A stretch of DNA of 64,000 bases from Haloterrigena sp. H1 (GCF_005938085.1 NZ_SMZK01000001.1:2971200-3035199), one strand, 5' to 3'; shown: positions 33,708 through 42,513, numbered from the stretch's first letter. Notes: generated by a model from the letters alone, not told the origin. Numbers and translations are program-made.

Positions 33708-33977
33708 CTACGCGCCGGCGGACTCGAGGGCGTCTTCGAGGTCGTCACGCTGTGTGACACCGACGAAGCGCTCCACGATACCGTCGTCGTTCTCGATGAC
33801 GAGCGTCGGCAGCGATCGGACCTGATACTCGTTGGCGACGTCTTGCTGTTCGTCGACGTTTACTTTCTCGACTTCGAACTGGCCCTCCCAGTCTTCCTCG
33901 AGCTCCTCGAGGATCGGGTCCTGGGTCTTGCAGGGGCCACACCAGTCAGCGTAGAAGTCCTTGAGCGTGACGGTCAT
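33708..33977 (-). CDS. trxA: Thioredoxin
   Basis: An 89-residue thioredoxin. The active-site motif WCGPCK appears at residue ~12, and VRSLPTLVIENDDG carries the cis-Pro loop. EKVNVDEQQDVANEYQ is the typical central region. It is slightly short for the family, lacking the first strand and helix of longer thioredoxins, but the core fold is complete. It would reduce protein disulfides in the cytosol together with a thioredoxin reductase that is not in the window. The ATG at 33977 (MTVTLKDFYADWC) was chosen because the frame before it has no thioredoxin-like sequence. Confidence 0.9.
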   Translation of the reverse strand: MTVTLKDFYADWCGPCKTQDPILEELEEDWEGQFEVEKVNVDEQQDVANEYQVRSLPTLVIENDDGIVERFVGVTQRDDLEDALESAGA

Positions 33978-34062
33978 GCGGTCAGCCCTACTTGCCACGC
34001 GCTGCGCATAAGGGTTTCCCACTGCAATTGCATCGTCGTCATCGCCGACGCGGCCCGGTCGA

Positions 34063-34073
34063 AAGGTTTAGTT
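34063..34073 (+). promoter_or_regulatory. TATA-like box for the Sec61-beta gene
   Basis: AAAGGTTTAGT lies ~27 nt upstream of the ATG at 34096, the usual distance for a haloarchaeal leaderless gene. Confidence 0.5.
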
Positions 34074-34095
34074 CGAGGGGGCCATAGGGTCGGAT

Positions 34096-34257
34096 ATGGA
34101 CAAAGGACAGAACACCGGCGGGCTGATGTCCAGTGCCGGACTCGTCCGGTACTTCGACTCCGAGGACTCGAACGCTATCCGTATCGACCCCAAGACGGTC
34201 ATCGCGTTCGGCGTTATGCTGGGCGTGCTGGTCCAGCTGCTGACGTTCATCTCGTAA
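34096..34257 (+). CDS. secG: Protein translocase subunit Sec61-beta
   Basis: A 53-residue tail-anchored protein. [16 protein letters not shown] near the N terminus and [23 protein letters not shown] as the single C-terminal helix match archaeal Sec61-beta/SecG (the AGLxRYF motif and IDPxxV before the helix are family hallmarks). It is the small peripheral subunit of the SecYE-beta channel in the cell membrane. It is short but complete, and a TATA-like box 27 nt upstream supports the start. Genes for SecY and SecE are not in the window. Confidence 0.9.
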   Translation: MDKGQNTGGLMSSAGLVRYFDSEDSNAIRIDPKTVIAFGVMLGVLVQLLTFIS

Positions 34258-34329
34258 CCCGCCTGTTTCTCGAGCCACGTTCTCCCCGAGCCTCCTTCGA
34301 AGAGCGTGCCACACCGTCCGAATCGTAGC

Positions 34330-35355
34330 CTACCGCTGTGAGTCACGGAGGATGAGCGGCTCGATCGCGAGCGTCCGTTTCGCGACCGTAACGATACGGA
34401 GCACGTAGGCCGTAAACAGCAGAAACGGCACGAGCGTGATCGTAAACGCCAGCCCGATCGCCAACGTCATATTCGTGACGCCGAGTGTCCGTCCGGGGAA
34501 CGTGCCCGCATCGACGACTGTGAGCATGATGCCGGCAATGACCAGCGCTGGCACTGCGGCATAGAGGATCATCTGCGAGAGCGAGACGAGCGCCCACTCG
34601 AAATACAGGGTCTTGACGTGTTCCCGCGCCGGCCCGAACAGGCTCAACGCGGTCTTCAGCTCGTCTAACAGCGTCAGTTCATCGTCAGAGAGATCATCTT
34701 CGTATTCGTTTGCGATCCGTTCGACCTGAAAGATCTTCCAGCCGTAGTTGTAGTTGAGCGCCGCAAATAGGACGTCGAAGCCCCCGAACGACGCACCCTC
34801 GAGTTGGTCGCGGACGGTTTCGGAGTTGCCGACGAGACTGTCGGTAAACTCGTCGACGTCTTCTCGGAGCCCGTCAGCATCGTTTTCCGAGACCTGTTCG
34901 TGAAGCATCTCGGCTCGCTGCTGCGCCACGCCGACGAGTTCCCGGAGAAACGTCGATGGGTCAGCCGGGCTGGGCGAGCCAATCAGCTCCTCGGTGAAGT
35001 CCCGGAAGTCCATCGAGTTCTCCATTCGGTCGCGCTGGTCGCCAAGCGGCCCGTTCTCCTGAGAAAGAACTAGCTGCCCGATCGTGACGACGAGCGTAGT
35101 CCCGGTGATGATAGCCGAGAGCATCGTCGAGAACATCGTTTCGATCGTGTCGCCGGTCTGTAACTGTGGCGTCAACGGCTCCGGGAGCAGGGTAACGGCC
35201 GCGACGAAGCCGACGAAGACGGCCAGCGCCAGAACAGCGGTTACATGTAGGCGGTTCGCGCCGAGGAGCAGCCAGATCTTGAGGCGGCTCTCGCCGGCAC
35301 GCTCGCGCATCGTGTTTGCCGTGCTGATGTCGGACTCGCCGGACGTTTCGGTCAC
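34330..35355 (-). CDS. Membrane protein of unknown function
   Basis: The protein has 341 residues with about four membrane helices: two near the N terminus (~35-55, 75-98) and two near the C terminus (~260-280, ~295-320). A ~150-residue soluble, mostly helical region lies between them (FRDFTEELIGSPSPADPSTFLREL; EFTDSLVGNSETVRDQLEG). NYNYGWKIFQVERIANEYEDDLSDDE in the middle is distinctive. It resembles a haloarchaea-specific membrane-protein family without known role. It lies 6 nt downstream of a DUF4177-like gene on the same strand, so the two are co-transcribed. Confidence 0.75.
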   Translation of the reverse strand: MTETSGESDISTANTMRERAGESRLKIWLLLGANRLHVTAVLALAVFVGFVAAVTLLPEPLTPQLQTGDTIETMFSTMLSAIITGTTLVVTIGQLVLSQENGPLGDQRDRMENSMDFRDFTEELIGSPSPADPSTFLRELVGVAQQRAEMLHEQVSENDADGLREDVDEFTDSLVGNSETVRDQLEGASFGGFDVLFAALNYNYGWKIFQVERIANEYEDDLSDDELTLLDELKTALSLFGPAREHVKTLYFEWALVSLSQMILYAAVPALVIAGIMLTVVDAGTFPGRTLGVTNMTLAIGLAFTITLVPFLLFTAYVLRIVTVAKRTLAIEPLILRDSQR

Positions 35356-35361
35356 ACCGGA

Positions 35362-35577
35362 TCACCTCTCATCGCCACCAGTGCTCGCTCCAGCGGGCCG
35401 TTTGAACACGAGAAACTTGGTGCCACCGCCCGTGTACTCGATCGTCGTGACGAGTTCCCAGCCGTCTGCACCGTGGTCGTTCAGCGCCGCTTGCGGATCC
35501 GTAGCCTCCTTTTTCGTTTCGTCGCGAGACGGTCTGAGGGTTTTGTACTCCCAGCAGCGCACGTCGGACTGGCTCAT
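35362..35577 (-). CDS. DUF4177-like small protein
   Basis: A 71-residue protein. CWEYKTLRPSRDETKKEATDPQAALNDHGADGWELVTTIEYTGGGTKFLVFKRP has the DUF4177 plan: a first beta strand starting with W-EYK, a helix with a conserved LN-x-x-GxxGWELV turn, and a strand pair ending in LVFKR. The function of the family is unknown. The ATG at 35577 (MSQSDVRC) gives the usual length. Its stop is 6 nt before the start of the membrane gene at 35355, so they form a two-gene operon. Confidence 0.8.
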   Translation of the reverse strand: MSQSDVRCWEYKTLRPSRDETKKEATDPQAALNDHGADGWELVTTIEYTGGGTKFLVFKRPAGASTGGDER

Positions 35578-35758
35578 CGATGCATGACCGGACGTGGCCA
35601 ACGCCAGTAAGGCTGGGGCAGGCACTCTCCCGACCGAAGGAACCACAGAAGTGCACTGCGACCGTCCGGAGCAGCCGAAAAACAGTCTCAGTCGGCGTCG
35701 TTCGCCGCGGGAGGGCGGTGACGCGACCTTTTTGAACGCGCCATCCATACCCGCGGCC

Positions 35759-36376
35759 ATGTCCCTAACTGCTGGCGTCGTCGCGGTCCAAGGCGACGTC
35801 GAAGAACACGCCGCCGCCATCGAACGCGCCGCCACAGCCCACGGCCGCGAGGTTACCGTCCACGAGATCCGCGACGCGGGGATCGTCCCCGACTGCGACC
35901 TGCTGGCGATGCCCGGCGGGGAATCGACGACCATCTCCCGGCTGCTCCACAGCGACGGCATCGCCCCCGAAATCGAGGCACACGTCGCTGCCGGCAAACC
36001 ACTGCTCGCGACCTGTGCCGGCCTCATCGTCGCCTCGAGCGACGCCGGTGACGACCGGGTCGACGAACTGGGGCTACTCGACGTCACGGTCGAGCGCAAC
36101 GCCTTCGGCCGCCAGAAAGACAGCTTCGAAGCGCCACTCGAGGTCGCGGGCCTCGACGAGCCGTATCCGGCGGTGTTCATCCGCGCGCCGGCGATCGACT
36201 CGGTTGGCGACGCCGAGGTGCTCGCGGCGTGGGACGGCCGGCCGGTCGCGGTTCGAGACGGCCCGGTCGTCGGCACCGCCTTTCATCCCGAACTGACGCC
36301 CGATAGCCGGATTCACAGGCTGGCCTTTTTCGAAAACGAGGCTGCAGTAGTGCCGGGACTCGATGACCCGGCGTAA
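35759..36376 (+). CDS. pdxT: Pyridoxal 5'-phosphate synthase glutaminase subunit PdxT
   Basis: A 205-residue class I glutamine amidotransferase. LAMPGGESTTISRLL near residue 45, the nucleophile Cys in LLATCAGLIV near residue 84, and the His-x-Glu pair TAFHPELT near residue 175 form the Cys-His-Glu triad. PdxT makes ammonia from glutamine and passes it to PdxS, which makes pyridoxal phosphate; pdxS is not in the window. CGACCTTTTTGAACGC at 35724-35739 is a TATA-like box ~27 nt before the ATG. The protein is cytosolic. Confidence 0.95.
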   Translation: MSLTAGVVAVQGDVEEHAAAIERAATAHGREVTVHEIRDAGIVPDCDLLAMPGGESTTISRLLHSDGIAPEIEAHVAAGKPLLATCAGLIVASSDAGDDRVDELGLLDVTVERNAFGRQKDSFEAPLEVAGLDEPYPAVFIRAPAIDSVGDAEVLAAWDGRPVAVRDGPVVGTAFHPELTPDSRIHRLAFFENEAAVVPGLDDPA

Positions 36377-36471
36377 CGCAGACCGCACGGCTACCACCGA
36401 CGGTCCCGCTATGGCTCGTGCATGCATTCGCGACCGGACGTGTTTTGCCCCTACCACCCCACAGTAGGGGT

Positions 36472-36939
36472 ATGCAGGCATCCATCGACGCGGTTCGCGT
36501 CGCGGGGACCCCCCAGGGGCCGGTCCCGGTGGTCGTCCTCACCGTCGACGGCGAAGACGATGTCGTGCCGATCTTCATCGGGTTCAACGAGGCGACGAGC
36601 ATCGCTCGTGGGCTCGAGGCGGAGGATATCGGCCGGCCGCTGACCCACGATCTGTTACTTGACGTGATGGAAGAACTGGGCAGTCGAATCGACCGTGTCG
36701 TCGTCAACGAGATCGAGGCTCGCGAAGACGGTCAGGGCGGCACGTACATCGCCGATCTCCACCTCAAGACACCCCGCGGCGAGACAGTTATTGACGCCCG
36801 GCCGAGCGATTCGCTCGCGCTGGCGGCCCGAACGAACGCGCCGATCGAGGTCACGGAGGGAGTCTTCGCGGACGGCCGAGACGACAGCGAAAAGTTCGCC
36901 GACCTCGAAGACATCCGCAACGTGTCGGGTGAGCTGTGA
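36472..36939 (+). CDS. Bifunctional nuclease-family protein (DUF151)
   Basis: A 155-residue single-domain protein. VVVLTVDGEDDVVPIFIGFNEATSIARGLEA and RPLTHDLLLDVMEELGSRIDRVVVNEI match the BFN/DUF151 family, followed by FADLHLKTP-like (IADLHLKTP) and DARPSDSLALAARTNAPIEV. A bacterial/plant member was described as a bifunctional nuclease; the role in archaea is not established. The ATG at 36472 begins the domain. The hisE gene starts directly after its stop (36940), so the two are translated together. Confidence 0.9.
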   Translation: MQASIDAVRVAGTPQGPVPVVVLTVDGEDDVVPIFIGFNEATSIARGLEAEDIGRPLTHDLLLDVMEELGSRIDRVVVNEIEAREDGQGGTYIADLHLKTPRGETVIDARPSDSLALAARTNAPIEVTEGVFADGRDDSEKFADLEDIRNVSGEL

Positions 36940-37224
36940 ATGGACGAAATACTCGAAGAACTGTTCGCTGTCATCGAAGACCGAAAGGAAACGTTGCCCG
37001 AAGACTCCTACACCGCCTCGCTGTTTACTCACGAGAAAGGTGAGAACGCGGTGTTAGAGAAACTCGGCGAAGAGTCGACCGAACTCGTCCTCGCGGCCAA
37101 AGACGACGACCGCGAGGAGATCGCCCACGAGGGGGCCGACATCATCTATCATCTGCTCGTGTTGCTCTCGATGAAGGACATGGAGCTGTCGGATCTCGAG
37201 GCGGAACTCGAAGCGCGGCGCTGA
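36940..37224 (+). CDS. hisE: Phosphoribosyl-ATP pyrophosphatase
   Basis: A 94-residue all-helical enzyme of histidine biosynthesis (second step: PR-ATP to PR-AMP + diphosphate). KLGEESTELVLAAK and HEGADIIYHLLVLL carry the acidic E-x2-E and E/D-x3-D metal-binding pattern of the MazG-like HisE fold. The start abuts the stop codon of the upstream nuclease-family gene (TGA then ATG), so expression is coupled. Other his genes are not in the window, in line with the scattered his genes of haloarchaea. Confidence 0.95.
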   Translation: MDEILEELFAVIEDRKETLPEDSYTASLFTHEKGENAVLEKLGEESTELVLAAKDDDREEIAHEGADIIYHLLVLLSMKDMELSDLEAELEARR

Positions 37225-37342
37225 ACCCACCACTGGGACCCGTTCAGCCGGATCAGCGTCACTCGTGTTGGCCTGATAGAGCAGACCGTGCTTGCAGTGC
37301 CCGTGAGGGGGTTGAATCGGCCAGGCAGCGAATCGTCGAGCG

Positions 37343-37690
37343 ATGGCACTGCAACAACTCGAACACGCAGACGACCACATGCAGGAGTGTATCGACAACT
37401 GCCTCGAGGCCGCCCAGGTCTGCGAGTGGTGTGCTGACGCCAGCGCTGACGAGGGTGAGGAAATGGCTCGCTGTATCCGGCTCTGTCGTGACGTCGCCGA
37501 TATCGCGTCGCTGCACGCCCGATTCATGGCTCGCAACTCGGGCTACCACGACGAACTCGGCGAACTCTGTGCGGACCTCTGTGAGGAGTGTGCCGAAGAG
37601 TGTGAACAGCACGATCACGACCACTGTCAGGCGTGCGCAGAGATTTTGCCGACGTGTGCCGAGAGCTGTCGGGAGATGGCTGCAGCCTGA
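37343..37690 (+). CDS. Cys-rich four-helix-bundle copper-type protein
   Basis: A 115-residue protein with 14 Cys in helical spacing: MQECIDNCLEAAQVCEWCAD, RCIRLCRDVAD, LCADLCEECAEECEQHDHDHCQACAEILPTC. This matches the DUF326/Csp-like four-helix-bundle copper storage family, where Cys side chains line the bundle core and bind many Cu(I). No signal peptide is present, so it would act in the cytosol. A His/Asp patch (EQHDHDHCQ) is an extra likely metal site. No copper transporter gene is adjacent; the IS6-type element starts only 27 nt after its stop. Confidence 0.9.
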   Translation: MALQQLEHADDHMQECIDNCLEAAQVCEWCADASADEGEEMARCIRLCRDVADIASLHARFMARNSGYHDELGELCADLCEECAEECEQHDHDHCQACAEILPTCAESCREMAAA

Positions 37691-37716
37691 AAACACTTCA
37701 CTCGAGGCGGCCGGTA

Positions 37717-38405
37717 GTGTTCAGATAAGCTGATTCCATGCGAAGCTGAACGATCTGAGCCAGTCGTCGGCAGTTTCTGCTTCGGCATTGCTAAAGCAGT
37801 TTGAGAAACAGAAGGTTCGTCGTTTTATCTCTCGAAAGACACGTTTAACAGCATTCCGATTCCCATGTTTCTCGTATCTGAAATCGAAGCCGTGACGCTG
37901 ACATGCATCTTGTAACGAATGCGATCCATCAACGAGAAACACGGCGTCGGAGACGTCGTGTTTCTCGGAGAGTTCCGTAAGAAACGAATGAGCAAGAACC
38001 TTCGTTGTTGTCGGCTCAAGCTTTGTATGGAGCAATTCGCTTGTCTTAGGATCGACTGCGGCGTACAGCCAATACTGCTCATTATTCAGTTGGATCACAG
38101 TCTCGTCAACCGCAACGTGATCCGGACACCGATCAGATTCGGGCTGTAGATCGGCCTTGTGAACCCAATTGTGAACGGTGGACCGAGCGCGTTCGACACC
38201 GAATATCTCAAGAATAGATACAGTATTCGAAAGCGAGAGTCGTGCGAGATGCAGCTGAATACTGAGCTTCATCAGCAATCGCGGTGTCGCTTCTCGTTCA
38301 ACAAACTCTAAGTTGATCTCGTCTAAACAACCATTGAGGCGGTCGTTTTCGGGCATAGATCACTCAGAAAACGAACCGCCTCATCCTTCATCCTTATCTG
38401 AACAC
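37717..38405 (-). mobile_element. IS6-family insertion sequence
   Basis: The element is 689 bp, bounded by the inverted repeat GTGTTCAGATAAG (37717-37729) and CTTATCTGAACAC (38393-38405). It holds one transposase gene reading on the minus strand. No clear 8-bp target duplication is seen: the flanking eight bases are GGCCGGTA on the left and CGCCAGGC on the right. It inserted between the copper-type protein gene and the small membrane protein gene without breaking either. Confidence 0.85.
37721..38356 (-). CDS. IS6-family transposase
   Basis: A 211-residue DDE transposase. VAVDETVIQLN carries the first Asp, AVFLVDGSHSLQDAC the second and RVFREIKRRTFCFSN the catalytic Glu, with the family's AAVDPKTSELL stretch between. 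The N-terminal helix-turn-helix region is LSIQLHLARLSLSNTVSILEIFGV, then ARSTVHNWVHKAD. Its stop codon lies inside the left inverted repeat. The frame is intact, so the element may still be active. IS6 elements transpose by replicative cointegration. Confidence 0.9.
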   Translation of the reverse strand: MPENDRLNGCLDEINLEFVEREATPRLLMKLSIQLHLARLSLSNTVSILEIFGVERARSTVHNWVHKADLQPESDRCPDHVAVDETVIQLNNEQYWLYAAVDPKTSELLHTKLEPTTTKVLAHSFLTELSEKHDVSDAVFLVDGSHSLQDACQRHGFDFRYEKHGNRNAVKRVFREIKRRTFCFSNCFSNAEAETADDWLRSFSFAWNQLI

Positions 38406-38429
38406 CGCCAGGCGGCCCGTGTTATTCGA

Positions 38430-38801
38430 TCAGGCACTGAGCGCGGCACCGACGGCACCGGCGACCGCGCTCTCGAGTGCCATGATCAGCGAGATCGTGA
38501 CGGCGAGCATGAAGATACCGAGCCCGGCAGCGCCGGAGATTGCGCCCCCGACGGGGCCAAGCGCGAGACCCGCGAGGCCGACGGCGACACCGACGAGCAA
38601 CCCACCGATGATGCCGCCGAGCGCGCCCGCGAGCAGCCCGTGCCAGAAGCCGCTGCCGAGCCCACCGCCAGCGATATAGCCGGCGACGAAGCCGCCGAAC
38701 AGCCCCGCAGCGAGCTGGCCGATGCCCGGCACGACGAGCCCGAATATTCCAACGACAGTCATGGTAACGAACCCGATGAAGACGGCACGCCAGTCAGTCA
38801 T
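38430..38801 (-). CDS. DUF5518-type Gly-rich membrane protein
   Basis: A 123-residue protein with four helices packed with Gly and Ala (GQLAAGLFGGFVAGYIAGGGLGSGFWHGLLAGALGG). The GFVAGYIAG motif and the GxxxG spacing match the small DUF5518 membrane family of haloarchaea, whose function is unknown. The ATG at 38801 (MTDWRAVFIGF) was chosen as it starts the first helix; a longer frame is antisense to the NOG1 gene. The IS6-type element ends 24 nt after its stop. Confidence 0.8.
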   Translation of the reverse strand: MTDWRAVFIGFVTMTVVGIFGLVVPGIGQLAAGLFGGFVAGYIAGGGLGSGFWHGLLAGALGGIIGGLLVGVAVGLAGLALGPVGGAISGAAGLGIFMLAVTISLIMALESAVAGAVGAALSA

Positions 38802-38883
38802 AGTGAACGCTAGCACACCAGCAGGCATAAGCTGACGGCGGCCAACGGACGCCCTTTTATGGTCGCGGCGTCTACCACGGAGC

Positions 38884-39867
38884 ATGATTTTCGAAGACCT
38901 TCCGACGACGCCCACGTCGGAAGAGTTGATCGACAAGGCGTTTTCGCGGGCAGCGCGGGCCGGCAAGGCCAAAGGCGGCCTCGAGGCCCAGCAGTCGATG
39001 CTCCAGACGGCGGCGAACATCATCTCCGACAACTTAGAGAACGTGGTGACGGCGTGGCCGGACTTCGAGTACGACGCCCACCCGTTTTACTACGAATTGG
39101 CGGACGCGATCGTCGACGTTGATAAGCTTCGCCAGAGCCTCTCAGAAGTGATGTGGGCCAGCCGCAAAGCCCGCGAGATTCACGAGGAGTACCAGCCGCG
39201 ACTGCGCAAGACCGACGTCGACACCGCGCGCAAACACCGCAAGCAAGCCTTCGCCCGGCTTGCGGACATCGTCGAACAGATCGACGACGACCTGCTCTAT
39301 ATCAACGAATCGCGCAACGACCTGCGCGATCTGCCCGAGATCAACCCCGACGAGCCGACGATCGTCGTCGCTGGCTACCCCAACGTCGGCAAGTCGTCGT
39401 TCGTCAACGACGTCACCAGCGCCCGCGGCGAGACCGCCTCCTACCCCTTCACGACGAAGGGAATCGGGCTCGGCCACTTCGAGCGCGATCACATCCGCTA
39501 CCAGATCGTCGACACGCCCGGCCTGCTCGACCGCCCGCCACAGGATCGCAACGCGATCGAATCGCAAGCGGTCAGCGCTATCGAGCACCTCGCCGACTGC
39601 ATGCTCGTCATGGTCGATCCCACCGGTGAATGCGGCTACCCGATCGACTCACAGCTCGAGCTTCGGGACTCGATCACCGCCCAGTTCGATGAGGTGCCGG
39701 TGTTGACGATCGCGAACAAGGCAGATCGGTTCGAGACGGACGAACTCGATCCGGTGGTCGCCGCCGATTACACCATGAGCGTTACGACCGACTCGAACGT
39801 CGAGACCGTGCTCGAGGCCGCCGTCGAGGCGATCGGGTACGAGCCCGAGTTGCCGTTCGAGAGCTAA
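38884..39867 (+). CDS. NOG1-family GTP-binding protein
   Basis: A 327-residue GTPase. The N-terminal ~155 residues are the helical NOG1 domain (MIFEDLPTTPTSEELIDKAFSRA). The G domain starts at ~160: G1 GYPNVGKSS, G2 region SYPFTTKG, G3 DTPGLLDRP, G4 NKADR (AIANKAD-like, TIANKADRF) and G5 near MSVTTDSN. Eukaryotic Nog1 acts in maturation of the large ribosomal subunit; the archaeal protein very likely does the same. CCTTTTATGG at 38850-38859 is a TATA box ~29 nt before the ATG, so the mRNA is leaderless. Confidence 0.95.
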   Translation: MIFEDLPTTPTSEELIDKAFSRAARAGKAKGGLEAQQSMLQTAANIISDNLENVVTAWPDFEYDAHPFYYELADAIVDVDKLRQSLSEVMWASRKAREIHEEYQPRLRKTDVDTARKHRKQAFARLADIVEQIDDDLLYINESRNDLRDLPEINPDEPTIVVAGYPNVGKSSFVNDVTSARGETASYPFTTKGIGLGHFERDHIRYQIVDTPGLLDRPPQDRNAIESQAVSAIEHLADCMLVMVDPTGECGYPIDSQLELRDSITAQFDEVPVLTIANKADRFETDELDPVVAADYTMSVTTDSNVETVLEAAVEAIGYEPELPFES

Positions 39868-39930
39868 GCGGGACGCTCAAGCGTTCGACCCAGCTTCTCC
39901 TGTGCCCGTCTCACGAAGACGGCAGCAGTG

Positions 39931-41223
39931 TTACCGCTCGAGGATTTCGACGTATCTGACCTGAACCCTGACCGACCCGTCGGCGTGGGCGTTGATCCGC
40001 TCATCGAGGGTGTCGGCCAGTTCGGGTACCGATGCATCCGGTGGGCCGCCGATCGTCACGATCACCCGCTGTGGGTTGCGGAACGGATAATCGGTATCCA
40101 AGACGACGTCGACCTCGAGCAGTTCGTAGGCCTCGTATCGCTCCTGTGAGAGCACCTGCTGAACTTCGTCGTTGACGTCCTGTTCGAAGGTTGCAATCTC
40201 GTAGGAGGCATACGAGATTCCGCCGAGAAACACCGCAAAGAGGAGGACGACGAGCGCGAGCCCGATGATCCGCTTTCGCACGCGCTGTTCCGTTTCACCG
40301 AGCGAGAACAGATTCTCCGGCCGGTAACCGGCGTACCACAGCGTCAGTAGGCCGGCGAGATTCACGGAGAGCAGGTTGACGAGGACGAGCACCGTCGCGC
40401 CGATCGCGGCCGCCGGCTGGCCCCACGCGAGCGAGATCCCCGCGACGCCGGCAGGCGGGATCAACGCCGCTGCGATCATGACGCCGACGAGCGCGACGGA
40501 CGTGCCCGTTGCAATGCTGACGACGCCCGCGACGCCCGCGCCGAGTGCGATCACGAGCGACAGCAGGTCCGGCGCGAGCCGCTCGGATATCTCCCCGACA
40601 TTTGACAGGACGAGCCCCGGCGGAATGATGTTCGTCGTGCGGGCGGTCAGCGCGAAGATCGCGGCTGCTCCGATGGCGAGCACGACGCCGATAATCTGGT
40701 AGGTGACACTCTCGGTGAACAGCTCCTCGTCGTCGACGACGGTCCCGACACTGGCCCCCAGCGCCGGGCCGATCAGCGGCGCGATCACCATCGAGCCGAC
40801 AACGACGGCCGGCGAGTCTAGCAACAGCCCCGCGGTCGCGACGATGGCGCTGATGACCGTCATCACCACGTAGACGGGCAAACTCGGCGTCAGGTCGTCG
40901 GCTTCCGCCTGCAGTTCCTGACGCGAGATCCGGTCAGAGCCGACGTTGCCGTCCTCGTACTCCTCGCGCAGCGCCTGGAACCGCCGGGAAACGACCGTCT
41001 CTGCGTCGACGACGACCGTGTAGGCGTCCTCGTCGATGCCCGTCTCCTGGATCTCGTCTAAGACTGGTTCGACGGCCGCGTCCGGCAGCGGAAAGTAGAC
41101 GACTGCCGTATACTCCCGACTGCTCTTCTCGTCGGTCACGACGTAATCGATCTTCCGCTCGTCGAGCGTCTCGAGGATCGCTTGGCGCTTGCCCGTCGGG
41201 ACCGTCAACTGTACGAGCCGCAC
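39931..41223 (-). CDS. DUF389/TIGR00341-family membrane protein
   Basis: A 430-residue protein. An N-terminal cytosolic domain (~110 residues, MRLVQLTVPTGKRQAILETL) precedes about eight helices containing the family motifs GSMVIAPLIGPALGASVG and GTSVALVGVMIAAALIPPAGVAG. The C terminus (~90 residues) is again soluble, with RVIVTIGGPPDASVPELADTLDERI. The family is widespread in archaea and bacteria; its role is unknown, although the DUF389 core resembles small-ion or lipid-transport folds. The gene converges with NOG1. Confidence 0.85.
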   Translation of the reverse strand: MRLVQLTVPTGKRQAILETLDERKIDYVVTDEKSSREYTAVVYFPLPDAAVEPVLDEIQETGIDEDAYTVVVDAETVVSRRFQALREEYEDGNVGSDRISRQELQAEADDLTPSLPVYVVMTVISAIVATAGLLLDSPAVVVGSMVIAPLIGPALGASVGTVVDDEELFTESVTYQIIGVVLAIGAAAIFALTARTTNIIPPGLVLSNVGEISERLAPDLLSLVIALGAGVAGVVSIATGTSVALVGVMIAAALIPPAGVAGISLAWGQPAAAIGATVLVLVNLLSVNLAGLLTLWYAGYRPENLFSLGETEQRVRKRIIGLALVVLLFAVFLGGISYASYEIATFEQDVNDEVQQVLSQERYEAYELLEVDVVLDTDYPFRNPQRVIVTIGGPPDASVPELADTLDERINAHADGSVRVQVRYVEILER

Positions 41224-41352
41224 GTCGAGGGGTGACGGACCCCTGGGGTATAACTTCGGGGCATTCTGTCACGTATTGTCAGTCTGATCATCGCTCGAGA
41301 GACCGTTCGGCGCTCGCGAAATTCACTTGTGTCAAATCCGATAAGTGACGGC

Positions 41353-41607
41353 ATGAAACGACGGATCGCCCCGTTGTTGGGCGTCGTCATACTCGGGTCG
41401 GTCAGTGCGTATCTCGCCGCTTTCGGCCCGAGCGTACGCACCGGCCTCCTGGCCATCGCGCTCTTTGTCGGCGTTGTCCTCTCGGCGGTCCTGTTCGTCG
41501 TCGGCGGGATCGTCGACTCGGTCTCGGTCGGCGACCGAACCGTCCCGTGGAACGCGCTCGTCGCGATATCGACCGGGATCGGACTGGCTGTCGCGACGAG
41601 CCTGTGA
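41353..41607 (+). CDS. Small three-helix membrane protein
   Basis: An 84-residue protein with three hydrophobic helices (~5-25, 32-52 and 66-84): MKRRIAPLLGVVILGSVSAYLAAFG, LLAIALFVGVVLSAVLFVVGG and VALVAISTGIGLAVATSL-like. No family recognised. ATG 41353 is preferred over GTG 41329 because it starts with a basic residue pair before the first helix. The EngB gene starts ~110 nt further on. Confidence 0.65.
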   Translation: MKRRIAPLLGVVILGSVSAYLAAFGPSVRTGLLAIALFVGVVLSAVLFVVGGIVDSVSVGDRTVPWNALVAISTGIGLAVATSL

Positions 41608-41719
41608 GATGTGACGCATTCAGCGAGCGATGGATACCGCGACGGCCTCGAGCGAGCCCCCGCGAGCGGCTGACTCCAGTTACAACGCCTATAAAGGTCG
41701 CACCGGCCTACGGGCCCGT

Positions 41720-42343
41720 ATGATCGAGTTCGATACCCGCCCCAATCGAGAGGCCGAAGTCGCCCTCGTCGGCCGCTCGAACGTGGGCAAATCCACACTC
41801 ATGCGCGAGTTGACCGGCCACAGCTTCGACACCGGAGGCAAACCCGGCGTCACCCGCGAGCCCAACCACTACGACTGGGCACCCGAAGACTTCGTCATCA
41901 CCGACCTCCCCGGCTTCGGCTTCATGAGCGGCGTCGACGAGGACCTCCGCGAGGAGATCAAGACCGAAATCGTCCACTATCTCGAGGCGTACGCCGACAA
42001 CATCCTCGTCGCGGTCCTCGTCGTCGACGGCAAGAGCGTCGTCGACATCATCGACCGCCACTCCGGCCCCGACGAGATTCCCTACGACGTCGAGATGTTT
42101 CACTTCCTGCGGGAACTGGACATCCCGACCGTCGTCGCCGTCAACAAGATGGACAAAGTCGACGACGAAGACGAGCGGCTGAACGAACTCTGTGACCGGC
42201 TCGGCCTGTATCCGCCGTGGAAACAGTGGCAGGAGATCATCGCGCCGATCAGCGCGAAGAAGGGCCAGCTCGAGCCGCTGCATGAGGCCGTTCGAGAGCA
42301 TCTCCACGAGCAGAACCGCGACGATCTGTTCAAATTCTTCTAA
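41720..42343 (+). CDS. engB: GTP-binding protein EngB
   Basis: A 207-residue small GTPase of the EngB/YihA family. G1 [11 protein letters not shown]2 [12 protein letters not shown]3 DLPGFGFM, G4 NKMDK and the G5 region APISAKKG are all visible. It is needed for ribosome assembly in bacteria and very likely has a ribosome-related role in archaea. The start is fixed by CCTATAAAGG at 41688-41697, ~27 nt upstream: an open frame runs another 30 codons upstream, but that stretch contains the TATA box itself. It is the second ribosome-associated GTPase in this part of the window after NOG1. Confidence 0.95.
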   Translation: MIEFDTRPNREAEVALVGRSNVGKSTLMRELTGHSFDTGGKPGVTREPNHYDWAPEDFVITDLPGFGFMSGVDEDLREEIKTEIVHYLEAYADNILVAVLVVDGKSVVDIIDRHSGPDEIPYDVEMFHFLRELDIPTVVAVNKMDKVDDEDERLNELCDRLGLYPPWKQWQEIIAPISAKKGQLEPLHEAVREHLHEQNRDDLFKFF

Positions 42344-42366
42344 ACCACCCTTTTACGCTGCAGTCT

Positions 42367-42398
42367 GTCACGCTGGCGGCTTCGCCGCACGGCGTGAC
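42367..42398. terminator. Hairpin 1 between engB and the 2-hydroxyacid dehydrogenase
   Basis: GTCACGC (42367-42373) pairs with GCGTGAC (42392-42398), with an inner GCGGC-TTC-GCCGC stem (42376-42388 region). It directly follows a T-rich stretch after the engB stop and could end engB transcription. Confidence 0.4.
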
Positions 42399-42513
42399 GT
42401 CCCTCGGTAGACGGTTGATCAAAAGCACTCCTCCCTCCCCTACGAGTCGGTCGTCGGCCCGCTCACTCCCTGCGGTCGCTCGCGGTTGATTGCTGTGAAA
42501 GGCCTGCCCTTCC

